Below, piece by piece: positions 34,639 to 41,578 of a stretch of 64,000 nucleotides of DNA; the stretch's first letter is position 1, and the number at the start of each line of letters is the position of its first letter. This DNA comes from Pseudomonas sp. NBRC 111124 (GTDB lineage: Bacteria > Pseudomonadota > Gammaproteobacteria > Pseudomonadales > Pseudomonadaceae). The notes under the pieces were generated by a model that did not search any database, was not told the origin of the DNA, and was given only the letters and a program-made list of their open reading frames with translations. The position numbers and the translations under genes are program-made. The stretch is from contig NZ_BCBA01000055.1 of assembly GCF_001320245.1 (NCBI RefSeq), positions 1-64,000 on the forward strand, in the 5' to 3' direction.

Positions 34639-35121
34639 TCAGGTCAGGGCTTTCTCGATTGCCTGCACTACGGTCGGATCATCTGGAGCGGTACGTGGGG
34701 CAAAGCGCGCCAGTACCCGGCCATCCTTGCCCACGAGGAATTTCTCGAAGTTCCAGCTGATGTCGCCCGGGAACTCGGCGCCCTCGCCCGCCAGCAGCCG
34801 ATAAAGCGAGTGGCGCTGCGGCCCGTTGACTTCAAGCTTGGCTCCCAGCGGGAAGCTCACGCCATAGTTGAGGCTGCAGAACTCCTGGATTTCCTTCTCG
34901 CTGCCCGGCTCCTGACCGGCAAACTGGTTGCAGGGCAAGCCCAGCACATTGAAGCCCTTGCCCTTGAATTGCTGCTGGAGCTTTTCCAGCGAGGCGTATT
35001 GCGGCGTCAGGCCACACTTGGAGGCGACATTGACCACCAGCACTACCTGGCCCTTGAACGGTGCCAGGGGCAGATCCTCGCCGTTCAGCGCCTTCAACGT
35101 CAGGTCGTGAAATGCACTCAT
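34639..35121 (-). CDS. Glutathione peroxidase-family thiol peroxidase
   Basis: Reduces hydrogen peroxide or lipid hydroperoxides, 160 residues. The catalytic tetrad is visible: C36 in NVASKCGLTPQY (cysteine, not selenocysteine), Q70 in PCNQFAGQEPG, and W123-N124 in ISWNFEKFLV. In bacterial cysteine homologues the usual reductant is thioredoxin rather than glutathione. It lies 145 bases downstream of slyD on the same strand, behind a long hairpin that probably ends the slyD transcript. AGAGGGGATTC precedes the start. Confidence 0.94.
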   Translation of the reverse strand: MSAFHDLTLKALNGEDLPLAPFKGQVVLVVNVASKCGLTPQYASLEKLQQQFKGKGFNVLGLPCNQFAGQEPGSEKEIQEFCSLNYGVSFPLGAKLEVNGPQRHSLYRLLAGEGAEFPGDISWNFEKFLVGKDGRVLARFAPRTAPDDPTVVQAIEKALT

Positions 35122-35173
35122 GATGAATCCCCTCTCAGGTTCCCGGTTGCCGCAGGGGGCAAATTGCGCCCAC

Positions 35174-35239
35174 TAAAAAGGCGCTCTTCCAAGCCGCGCA
35201 CCTCCCGCTGGGGAGGCATGCCGGCTTGTCCGAGCGCCT
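35174..35239 (-). terminator. Long nested hairpin terminator after slyD
   Basis: Three nested stems pair across one centre: AGGCGCTC/GAGCGCCT (35179-35186 with 35232-35239), AAGCCG/CGGCTT (35191-35196 with 35222-35227) and CCTCCC/GGGAGG (35201-35206 with 35211-35216). On the minus strand five T follow at 35175-35179, so it works as a terminator for slyD. The stem is unusually long for that purpose and could also affect the downstream peroxidase gene. Confidence 0.75.
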
Positions 35240-35267
35240 GGCGACTTTCTGAGCTTAGCGCAGAAAA

Positions 35268-35753
35268 TCAGTGGTGATGGCCACCTTCGCCGTGGATGTG
35301 ACGGTGAGCGATTTCTTCTTCGCTTGCGTCACGCACGTCGACGACCTTGACCTTGAAGTTCAGGCGCTGGCCAGCCAATGGGTGGTTGCCGTCGACAGTG
35401 ATGTCGTCGCCGTCGACGTCGCGGATGGTGACGATCTGCATCTGGCCGTCCGGCGCCGACGCGTGGAACTGCATGCCCACTTCCAGCACATCCACGCCTT
35501 CGAACAGGCTGCGGTTCAGGGTGCTGACCAGCTCGGCCAGGTATTCGCCGTAAGCGTCTTCCGGCTCGATGGCAACTTCCAGCTCGTCACCGGCTTGCTT
35601 GCCTTCCAGGGCTTTTTCCAGGCCTGGGATGATGTTGGCGGCACCGTGCAGGTAAACCAGCGGCGCACCGCCGGCGGAGCTGTCGATGGTCTCCCCGGCG
35701 TCGTTGGTCAGGGTATAGTCGATGGAGACTGCCTTGTTGGCGGCGATCAGCAT
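35268..35753 (-). CDS. slyD: FKBP-type peptidyl-prolyl isomerase SlyD
   Basis: Cytosolic prolyl isomerase and metallochaperone of 161 residues. The FKBP domain (MLIAANKAVSIDYTLTNDAGETID) is split by the IF chaperone insert (about 70-125, with PEDAYGEYLAELV at its start). The C-terminal tail is histidine-rich (HRHIHGEGGHHH) and would bind nickel or zinc, though it is shorter than in E. coli. The start MLIAANK was chosen on family grounds. The start codon overlaps the candidate start of the divergent DUF3565 gene at a CATG. Confidence 0.95.
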   Translation of the reverse strand: MLIAANKAVSIDYTLTNDAGETIDSSAGGAPLVYLHGAANIIPGLEKALEGKQAGDELEVAIEPEDAYGEYLAELVSTLNRSLFEGVDVLEVGMQFHASAPDGQMQIVTIRDVDGDDITVDGNHPLAGQRLNFKVKVVDVRDASEEEIAHRHIHGEGGHHH

Positions 35754-36054
35754 GGGGCAAGACCTTTTGCAAAAGTATGTAGAGCGGACAAGTGTAACCA
35801 AGGCATCGCCCGATTGCGACCGCAGCGCGGACGAGGGGCGACCCATCAGTCGGATCACCGGCTTTCACCAGGACGAAGAAGACCACTGGGTGGTCGAGCT
35901 GTCCTGCGGCCACACCCAGCACCTGCGCCACCAGCCCCCGTGGCAGGCACGCCCGTGGGTACTCGACGCCGGCCAGCGCGCCGAGCGCATTGGCCAGCCA
36001 TTCGCTTGCGGCTGGTGCGCACAAGGGGCCGATAGCGCTACCCTTGGCCGTTGA
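35752..36054 (+). CDS. DUF3565 domain-containing protein
   Basis: A protein of up to 100 residues with a DUF3565 domain. The conserved core is ITGFHQDEEDHWVVELSCGHTQHLRHQPPW, followed by RPWV and a closing ACGWC. The spaced Cys-Gly-His and Cys-x-x-Cys suggest a small zinc-binding fold; the function is unknown. The start is uncertain: ATG at 35752 is the nearest in-frame start before the domain, yet it lies inside the slyD start codon region and leaves about 40 poorly conserved residues ahead of the domain. It ends 31 bases before pta, so the two may be cotranscribed. Confidence 0.7.
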   Translation: MGQDLLQKYVERTSVTKASPDCDRSADEGRPISRITGFHQDEEDHWVVELSCGHTQHLRHQPPWQARPWVLDAGQRAERIGQPFACGWCAQGADSATLGR

Positions 36055-36085
36055 TTCCTTGCACCGCTTATTTCGAGAAGCACGC

Positions 36086-38173
36086 ATGCAGACATTTTTC
36101 ATTGCGCCGACCGACTTTGGTGTCGGCCTGACTTCCATCAGCCTGGGCCTGGTCCGTACCTTGGAACGCGCCGGGCTCAAGGTCGGCTTTTTCAAGCCGA
36201 TCGCCCAGCCTCACCCCGGCGACACGGGCCCGGAGCGCTCCACCGAATTGGTCGCCCGTACCCACGGCATCAAGCCACCGGTGCCACTGAGCCTGGCTCA
36301 AGTCGAGCGCATGCTCGGCGATGGCCAGCTGGACGAGTTGCTCGAAGCAATCATCCGCTTGTATCAGCAAGCCTGCGTCGGCAATGACGTGGTGGTGGTC
36401 GAGGGCATGGTGCCGACCCGCCATGCCAGCTATGCCGCGCGGGTCAACCTGCACCTGGCCAAGAGCCTCGACGCCGAAGTGATCCTGGTCTCTGCCCCGG
36501 AAAACGAAGTGCTCAGCGAGCTGTCCGGACGGGTCGAACTGCAGGCCCAGCTGTTCGGCGGCCCGCGTGATCCGAAAGTGCTCGGGGTCATCCTCAACAA
36601 GGTGCGCACCGACGAGAGCATGGCCGACTTCGCCACCCGCCTGCGCGAGCATTCGCCGCTGCTGCGCGGCAACGACTTCCGCCTGCTCGGCTGTATTCCC
36701 TACCAGCCCGAGCTGAACGCACCGCGCACCCGCGACGTGGCCGAACTGCTGGGTGCCCAGGTGCTCAACGCCGGCGACTACGAGCAGCGGCGGATGAACA
36801 AGATCATCATCTGCGCCCGCACCGTGGCCAATACCGTGCCACTGTTGACCCCCGGCACGCTCGTGGTGACGCCTGGCGATCGCGACGACATCATCCTGGC
36901 CGTAAGCCTGGCCGCCATCAATGGCGTGCCCTTGGCCGGGCTGCTGCTGACCAGTGACAGCAAGCCTGATGCCCGCATCCTCGGCCTGTGCCGTGGCGCC
37001 TTGCAGGCTGGCCTGCCGATTCTCTCGGTCAGCACCGGCTCGTACGACACCGCCAACCTGCTCAACTCGCTGAACCGCGAAATCCCGGTGGATGACCGTG
37101 ACCGGGCCGAGTTCATCACCGACTTCGTCGCCAGCCATCTGGACGCTGCCTGGCTGCACCAGCGCTGCGGCACACCGCGGGAAATGCGCCTGTCGCCGGC
37201 AGTGTTCCGCTACCAGCTGATCCAGCGGGCGCAGCAGGCCAACAAACGCATCGTCTTGCCGGAAGGCGCCGAACCGCTGCTGGTCCAGGCTGCGGCAATC
37301 TGCCAGGCACGCGGCATCGCCCGTTGCGTGCTGCTGGCCAAGCCCGAGGAAGTCGAAGCGGTGGCCCGTGCGCAAGGCATTACCCTGCCACCGGACCTCG
37401 AGATACTCGACCCCGAGCTGATTCGCGGGCGCTATGTCGAGCCGATGGTCAGCCTGCGCAAGAGCAAGAACCTCAACGCGCCGATGGCCGAGCAACAGCT
37501 GGAAGACCCGGTGGTGATCGGCACCATGATGCTGGCCCTGGACGAGGTCGATGGCCTGGTCTCGGGCCTGGTGCACTCAACCGCCAACACCATTCGCCCA
37601 GCCCTGCAACTGATCAAGACCGCACCGGGCGCCAGCCTGGTGTCGTCGGTATTCTTCATGCTGTTCCCGGAGCAGGTGCTGGTGTACGGCGACTGCGTGA
37701 TGAACCCGCACCCCAGCGCCAGCGAACTGGCTGAGATCGCCCGGCAGAGCGCCGAATCGGCGCAGGCCTTCGGCATTGCGCCACGGGTAGCGATGATCAG
37801 CTACTCCAGCGATTCGGCCAGTGACGAGGAAGTGGAGAAAGTGCGCGAAGCCACGCGCCTGGCGCAAGCGGCAGAGCAAGGGCTGCTGATCGACGGGCCG
37901 CTGCAGTACGACGCCGCTGCCAACCCGCAGGTCGCTCGCCAGCTGGCCCCGCAGAGCCAAGTGGCCGGGCGGGCGACGGTGTTCGTGTTCCCCGACCTGA
38001 ACACCGGCAACACCACCCACAAGGCGGTGCAGCGCAGCGCCGACGGGGTCAGCCTGGGGCCAATGCTGCAGGGGTTGCGCAAGCCGGTGAACGACTTGCC
38101 ACGGGGCGCGCAGGTGGACGATATCGTGCATACCATCGCCCTGACGGCGATTCAGGCCAGCAGCATCCGCTGA
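36086..38173 (+). CDS. pta: Phosphate acetyltransferase
   Basis: Interconverts acetyl-CoA and acetyl phosphate. The 695-residue protein is the long gammaproteobacterial form. It has an N-terminal BioD-like P-loop-type domain (MQTFFIAPTDFGVGLTSISLGLVRTLE), a DRTGG domain in the middle (about 220-330) and the catalytic PTA_PTB domain from about 375, with KRIVLPEGAEPLLVQAA and SNTANTIRPALQLIK-like elements (STANTIRPALQLIK). The ATG at 36086 has GAGAAG upstream; 32 earlier in-frame codons fall inside the DUF3565 gene. No ackA lies next to it. A strong terminator follows. Confidence 0.96.
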   Translation: MQTFFIAPTDFGVGLTSISLGLVRTLERAGLKVGFFKPIAQPHPGDTGPERSTELVARTHGIKPPVPLSLAQVERMLGDGQLDELLEAIIRLYQQACVGNDVVVVEGMVPTRHASYAARVNLHLAKSLDAEVILVSAPENEVLSELSGRVELQAQLFGGPRDPKVLGVILNKVRTDESMADFATRLREHSPLLRGNDFRLLGCIPYQPELNAPRTRDVAELLGAQVLNAGDYEQRRMNKIIICARTVANTVPLLTPGTLVVTPGDRDDIILAVSLAAINGVPLAGLLLTSDSKPDARILGLCRGALQAGLPILSVSTGSYDTANLLNSLNREIPVDDRDRAEFITDFVASHLDAAWLHQRCGTPREMRLSPAVFRYQLIQRAQQANKRIVLPEGAEPLLVQAAAICQARGIARCVLLAKPEEVEAVARAQGITLPPDLEILDPELIRGRYVEPMVSLRKSKNLNAPMAEQQLEDPVVIGTMMLALDEVDGLVSGLVHSTANTIRPALQLIKTAPGASLVSSVFFMLFPEQVLVYGDCVMNPHPSASELAEIARQSAESAQAFGIAPRVAMISYSSDSASDEEVEKVREATRLAQAAEQGLLIDGPLQYDAAANPQVARQLAPQSQVAGRATVFVFPDLNTGNTTHKAVQRSADGVSLGPMLQGLRKPVNDLPRGAQVDDIVHTIALTAIQASSIR

Positions 38174-38176
38174 AGT

Positions 38177-38212
38177 GAAAAAGGGCAGGCCGTCACCGGC
38201 CTGCCCTTTTTT
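38177..38212. terminator. Bidirectional terminator between pta and the OmpA-type lipoprotein gene
   Basis: The stem AAGGGCAGGCCG/CGGCCTGCCCTT with a short loop is flanked by A and T runs, so it serves both convergent genes. Confidence 0.92.
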
Positions 38213-38232
38213 ATCGCGCCGTACTGAACGGC

Positions 38233-38958
38233 TTACGGGTACTGCTGAACCTGGCCCTGCTGCTGGTCATACTGCTGACCCGGAATAGGCTTCAGGTTGA
38301 CCTCTACACGGCGGTTCTGAGCGCGGCCATTGGCGTCGGCATTGCTGGCGATCGGCTGGTCCGGACCCATGCCACGCACCGTCACACGCGAGGCATCCAC
38401 ACCCTGCGAAGTCAGGTAGGTGCTGACGGCCTGGGCACGACGCTGGGACAGGTCCATGTTGTGCTGACGGCTGCCGGTGCTGTCGGTGAAGCCCACCACT
38501 TCGATGGTGTTCTGGTTGAACGACTTGAACGAGTTGGCCAGGTTGTTCAGCGGGTTGTAGAAGCTCGGCGAAATGTTGGCCGAGTCGGTGGCGAAGGTAA
38601 TGTTGCCCGGCATGATCAGCTTGATCTGGTCGCCTTGGCGCTGAACTTCAACGCCGGTGTTGGCCATTTTTGCGCGCAGTTCGGCTTCCTGCTTGTCAGC
38701 GTAGTAGCCATAACCCGCAGCGGCGGCGCCGACTGCGGCAGCACCGATCAGCGCGCCCTTGCCACGGTTGTTGTGGTCGATGGCGGCACCGGCAATGGCA
38801 CCGGCCAGCGCGCCCAGGCCGCCGTACTTGGCAGTCTTGCTCATGCCCGAGGACTCGCCCTGAGCCTGGCCCTGGTTGTCATAAGGATTCTGCCCGGCGC
38901 AGCCCGTCATCAGGGCTGCAACGGTTGCGACGATAATCAGACGACGCATGGTGAACAT
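38233..38958 (-). CDS. OmpA-family outer-membrane lipoprotein (YiaD type)
   Basis: A 241-residue envelope protein. The lipobox LMTGC places the lipidated cysteine at residue 20. A glycine-zipper segment follows (YGGLGALAGAIAGAAIDHNNRGKGALIGAAAVGAAAAGYGYY, about 45-86), then the peptidoglycan-binding OmpA domain (about 115-225) with the TDSTGSRQHNMDLSQRRAQAVSTYL signature. It likely tethers the outer membrane to peptidoglycan. The tail is glutamine-rich. AGGAGC precedes the first ATG; a second ATG three codons on is possible. It is a single gene. Confidence 0.93.
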   Translation of the reverse strand: MFTMRRLIIVATVAALMTGCAGQNPYDNQGQAQGESSGMSKTAKYGGLGALAGAIAGAAIDHNNRGKGALIGAAAVGAAAAGYGYYADKQEAELRAKMANTGVEVQRQGDQIKLIMPGNITFATDSANISPSFYNPLNNLANSFKSFNQNTIEVVGFTDSTGSRQHNMDLSQRRAQAVSTYLTSQGVDASRVTVRGMGPDQPIASNADANGRAQNRRVEVNLKPIPGQQYDQQQGQVQQYP

Positions 38959-39067
38959 GGACGAGCTCCTACAAAAATTCGTGTGTGCGGCAGATCGCAG
39001 AGGGATCTATGCCAGGCTTGGATCGCAAGGATACGGAAAAATTCCATGAAAGGCTTTTCATGCAGGC

Positions 39068-39712
39068 TCAAGCCCGCACGAAAGGGTTCTCGCGCATCTC
39101 GTCGCCCAGGCGGGTATCCGGCCCGTGACCCGTGACCACGATGGCCTCTTCGTCCAGGCGATACAGGCGCTCTTTGATCGAGCGCACGATGGCGCGCTGA
39201 TCACCGCCCCACAGGTCGGTACGGCCGATACCACGGCGGAACAGGGTATCGCCGGCGATCAGCAGCTTGGCGTCGGCGAACCAGAAGCTCATCGAACCTG
39301 GGGTGTGCCCCGGCGTGTGCAGGGCCACACCGCAACCGCAGGCGAGCTCCTCTTCGTCGCCGAGCCAGCGGTCTGGCGACGGCACCGGCGTGTAGGGCAC
39401 GCCGAACATCTGGCATTGCATCTCCAGGTTGTCCCACAGCGGCTGGTCCTGCTTGTGCAGGTGCAAGGTGGCGCCGGTGAGCTCCTTGAGCTTGCCCGAA
39501 GCGAGGAAATGGTCGAAGTGCGCGTGGGTGTGGATGATGCTCACCAAGGTCAGGCCATGGGCCTGCAGGCGGGCGAGGATCTTGTCCGGGTCACCCCCCG
39601 GGTCGACGACGATGGCCTTCTTGCTGACTGGGTCGCCGATCAGGGTGCAGTTGCACTGCAGGGGGCCTACGGGGAAGGTTTCGCGAATGAGAATGGTGGG
39701 GGCAGCGCTCAT
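39068..39712 (-). CDS. GloC-type metallo-beta-lactamase fold hydrolase (glyoxalase II-like)
   Basis: Zinc hydrolase of 214 residues resembling E. coli GloC (YcbL), which cleaves S-lactoylglutathione. The metal signature T-H-x-H-x-D-H is present (H63, H65, D67, H68), with later ligands in HTPGHTPGS, AGDTLF and VVTGHGPDT. The start MSAAPTI has GAGAAG upstream; 11 more codons are open before it. The gene could be read through from the small GNAT locus upstream on the same strand, whose last ORF ends 45 bases earlier. Confidence 0.92.
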   Translation of the reverse strand: MSAAPTILIRETFPVGPLQCNCTLIGDPVSKKAIVVDPGGDPDKILARLQAHGLTLVSIIHTHAHFDHFLASGKLKELTGATLHLHKQDQPLWDNLEMQCQMFGVPYTPVPSPDRWLGDEEELACGCGVALHTPGHTPGSMSFWFADAKLLIAGDTLFRRGIGRTDLWGGDQRAIVRSIKERLYRLDEEAIVVTGHGPDTRLGDEMRENPFVRA

Positions 39713-39756
39713 GGGCTTCTCGATCTGATATCTGCGCCGCCGCAACTTGAGGCATG

Positions 39757-39927
39757 TCAGGCTTGAGGGCCGGCCAGCGGGCCCGCCGGCTCCAGTGCCT
39801 CACCTCTGCGTTTGGCGACTTGAAGAAAACGCAGCTGATTCACGGAGATCTGGCCTGCCAGTCGTCGTGCCTCAGCCTCGAATCTGGCTACGGCTATCGG
39901 CTTTTCACGGTTCTTTTCGGATCGCAT
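39757..39927 (-). CDS. Small ORF downstream of GNAT gene
   Basis: A 56-residue ORF with GGAGG eight bases before its ATG, a strong ribosome site. The product is basic and helical (AVARFEAEARRLAGQISVNQLRFLQVAKRRGEALE) with a proline-alanine tail. I do not recognise it. It lies 39 bases after the GNAT-like gene in the same direction and could be a partner of that protein. The size and charge would suit a DNA-binding or antitoxin-like accessory protein, but this is only inference. Confidence 0.5.
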   Translation of the reverse strand: MRSEKNREKPIAVARFEAEARRLAGQISVNQLRFLQVAKRRGEALEPAGPLAGPQA

Positions 39928-39966
39928 GATGTCCTCCATAGCTACGCTAACACTGCCTGGATGTTA

Positions 39967-40494
39967 TTAAGGATCAACCCGAATCACAAGCCGACCATCC
40001 GCAGTACTGCTGAAGCCCAACGATTCGTAGAGAGGTCTGGCAGCGGTGACGGGGTCCTGTATCTCAATCTCGCGGCAACCTAGCATACGTGCGTAAAAAT
40101 CTATGGCAGTCAGTGCGAGGGAGGCAATATCGCCCTTCAACGGGTGACTCTTGTCAGGATTGCTCTCCAACAGAATGACTTTGATACATAAGCGGCTTTT
40201 TCGCGGGCTCGCGTAGCAAAGACCACAAAGGTCCGCACCATACCAGATTGAAAGGTCAAACCCCGTGAGGTCACTTGCCTTCCAGGTACAAACCTCTTCC
40301 CACGGAAAAGCACTGGCCTCTTCGCCCCAGCCTAAGCAAGTGGCTATCGCCTCTGGGGTAATAGGCTCTATACGCACCTGGTCTGCCTCAAGCCCTTCTC
40401 TCAAAAAGCCTTCCTGGCTGATGCACTCGCAAGAGAGTGCCCTGGCTTGAGAGCGAAAAACCTGGTAGCGAAGATCATTGTGTCGTCTTCTCAT
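39967..40494 (-). CDS. GNAT-family acetyltransferase-like protein
   Basis: A 175-residue protein with a GNAT-like C-terminal half. Strand-helix segments LSIWYGADLCGLCYAS, then SRLCIKVILLE, and the closing YESLGF motif (RPLYESLGFSS) are typical of acetyltransferases. The N-terminal part (RRHNDLRYQVFRSQARALSCECISQEGFLREGL) is a conserved lead I associate with a poorly studied accessory family. The classical acetyl-CoA loop (Q/R-x-x-G-x-G/A) is not obvious, so activity is uncertain. The start ATG has GAGGGGCAGG upstream. It lies between two tiny ORFs in a stretch of visibly lower GC, suggesting acquisition. Confidence 0.7.
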   Translation of the reverse strand: MRRRHNDLRYQVFRSQARALSCECISQEGFLREGLEADQVRIEPITPEAIATCLGWGEEASAFPWEEVCTWKASDLTGFDLSIWYGADLCGLCYASPRKSRLCIKVILLESNPDKSHPLKGDIASLALTAIDFYARMLGCREIEIQDPVTAARPLYESLGFSSTADGRLVIRVDP

Positions 40495-40514
40495 GCCTGC
40501 CCCTCGCGAACAAC

Positions 40515-40703
40515 TCAGATCTCACGTCCGATGGAGGGCATTCGCTCCCGGCTCTCATCCTCCTTTGATAGAGGAGCATCAAATTCGCATTGGGCTAGAA
40601 GGGAGGCGAGTTCGTAACGGCGGATTTTCCGCTTGCCGGGAGCGGACTTAGCTGTATGAAAGGGGGATAACCGAAGAGGTGAGAGGCAGAAGATTTTGTT
40701 CAC
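40515..40703 (-). CDS. MazE-type antitoxin tail-like small ORF (possibly truncated)
   Basis: A 62-residue ORF whose C-terminal part, RRYELASLLAQCEFDAPLSKEDESRERMPSIGREI, follows the pattern of MazE-like antitoxin tails (R-Y-x-L-x-x-LLAQC-x-x-x-AP ... P-x-V/I-GRE). The usual N-terminal AbrB DNA-binding domain is absent. The only available start is GTG at 40703, without a ribosome site. It is therefore either a decayed antitoxin or an antitoxin-like partner of the GNAT protein encoded 20 bases downstream. No MazF or PemK gene is nearby. Confidence 0.45.
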   Translation of the reverse strand: MNKIFCLSPLRLSPFHTAKSAPGKRKIRRYELASLLAQCEFDAPLSKEDESRERMPSIGREI

Positions 40704-40763
40704 AAGGTGCTCGCAGAGTGAGTAATGGGGACATGATTTCTATCAGTGCGAAAACCAAGAAAA

Positions 40764-40790
40764 AAGGGGCCAATGGCCCCGTTTTAGTGA
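40764..40790 (-). terminator. Terminator downstream of histidine kinase gene
   Basis: On the minus strand GGGGCCATTGGCCCC is followed by six T. It sits about 100 bases after the kinase stop codon and before the antitoxin-like ORF, so it separates the two units. Confidence 0.85.
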
Positions 40791-40885
40791 TTCAGACTTT
40801 TCCCACAAAACACAGAGAAAGCTTACCTACTTATCTTCAGCGTGGTTTCAAATCATGACAAAGATTGATGCAGGCATTAAACCGC

Positions 40886-41578
40886 TTATGGCAAATACAA
40901 CCTGAACACCCCTCCCCCAAGCGCCCCGCCATTGGCAATCTCGATCCGCCCGCGCACGCCATTACGCTCATGCAACGCCGCAATCCGCGCCGCGAAATAC
41001 AACCCGAGCCCGGTGCTGCCGCTCTGCGAGTCGATGCCCTGAACATAATCCTGCTGACGCTCGAGCATCCGCGCCGGATAACCCGGCCCATCGTCGTTGA
41101 CACTGATGACCAGGTGCTCGTCTTCCTCGCCAATGCTGATCAACAGCGCATGGCCGGCGTAGCGGGTGGCGTTGGTGATCACGTTGGCAATCACCGAGGC
41201 CACCAGTTCGCGGTCGAAGAAGCCCAGCGGGTTGTCGGTATCGACGCGCCAGGTGGCGAGGATGTCGTTGTGCTGCAGCACTTCCTGGTGGGCCGCCAGC
41301 TGGGCCTCGATGAAGTCATCCAGCTCGTGGTAGTCCGGGCATACCGGCAGCTGGTTCACCCCCAGCTTGTACAGCCCCAGCATCTGCACCAGCATGCCGT
41401 TGAGGTGGCGGAACTCATGTTCGATCACGCCTTGCTCGGTACCGCTGCGCCACTCCACAGGCAGCCGTGCCAGCCACTGGTCATGGGACTGGATCAGCGC
41501 TGACAGCGAGTTCTTCAGGTCATGCACGGTGGAGGCGATCACCGTGGAAAAATCCAGCCCCTGGTTATCCTGGCTCAT
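40886..41578 (-). CDS. Cytosolic histidine kinase without sensor domain
   Basis: A 230-residue kinase with no membrane segment and almost no input region. The phospho-accepting H-box begins at once (ASTVHDLKNSLSALIQSHD, H19). The ATPase domain has an N-box (VIANVITNATRYA), a D-box (VNDDGPGYPARML) and a G-box (GSTGLGLYFAARIAALH). The start overlaps the stop of the TPR response regulator by ATGA, so the pair is translationally coupled. Input probably comes from the regulator or another partner. The family layout is seen in other pseudomonads, but I know of no assigned function. Confidence 0.85.
   Translation of the reverse strand: MSQDNQGLDFSTVIASTVHDLKNSLSALIQSHDQWLARLPVEWRSGTEQGVIEHEFRHLNGMLVQMLGLYKLGVNQLPVCPDYHELDDFIEAQLAAHQEVLQHNDILATWRVDTDNPLGFFDRELVASVIANVITNATRYAGHALLISIGEEDEHLVISVNDDGPGYPARMLERQQDYVQGIDSQSGSTGLGLYFAARIAALHERNGVRGRIEIANGGALGGGVFRLYLP

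Noticed and set aside
36068..37576. 502-codon minus-strand open frame opposite pta
   Set aside because: It lies fully within the well-supported pta gene and has an unnatural composition rich in Q, H, A and G.
40515..40703. Complete MazEF module
   Set aside because: The antitoxin-like ORF lacks the AbrB domain and no MazF/PemK toxin is present, so only a tail-like resemblance can be claimed.
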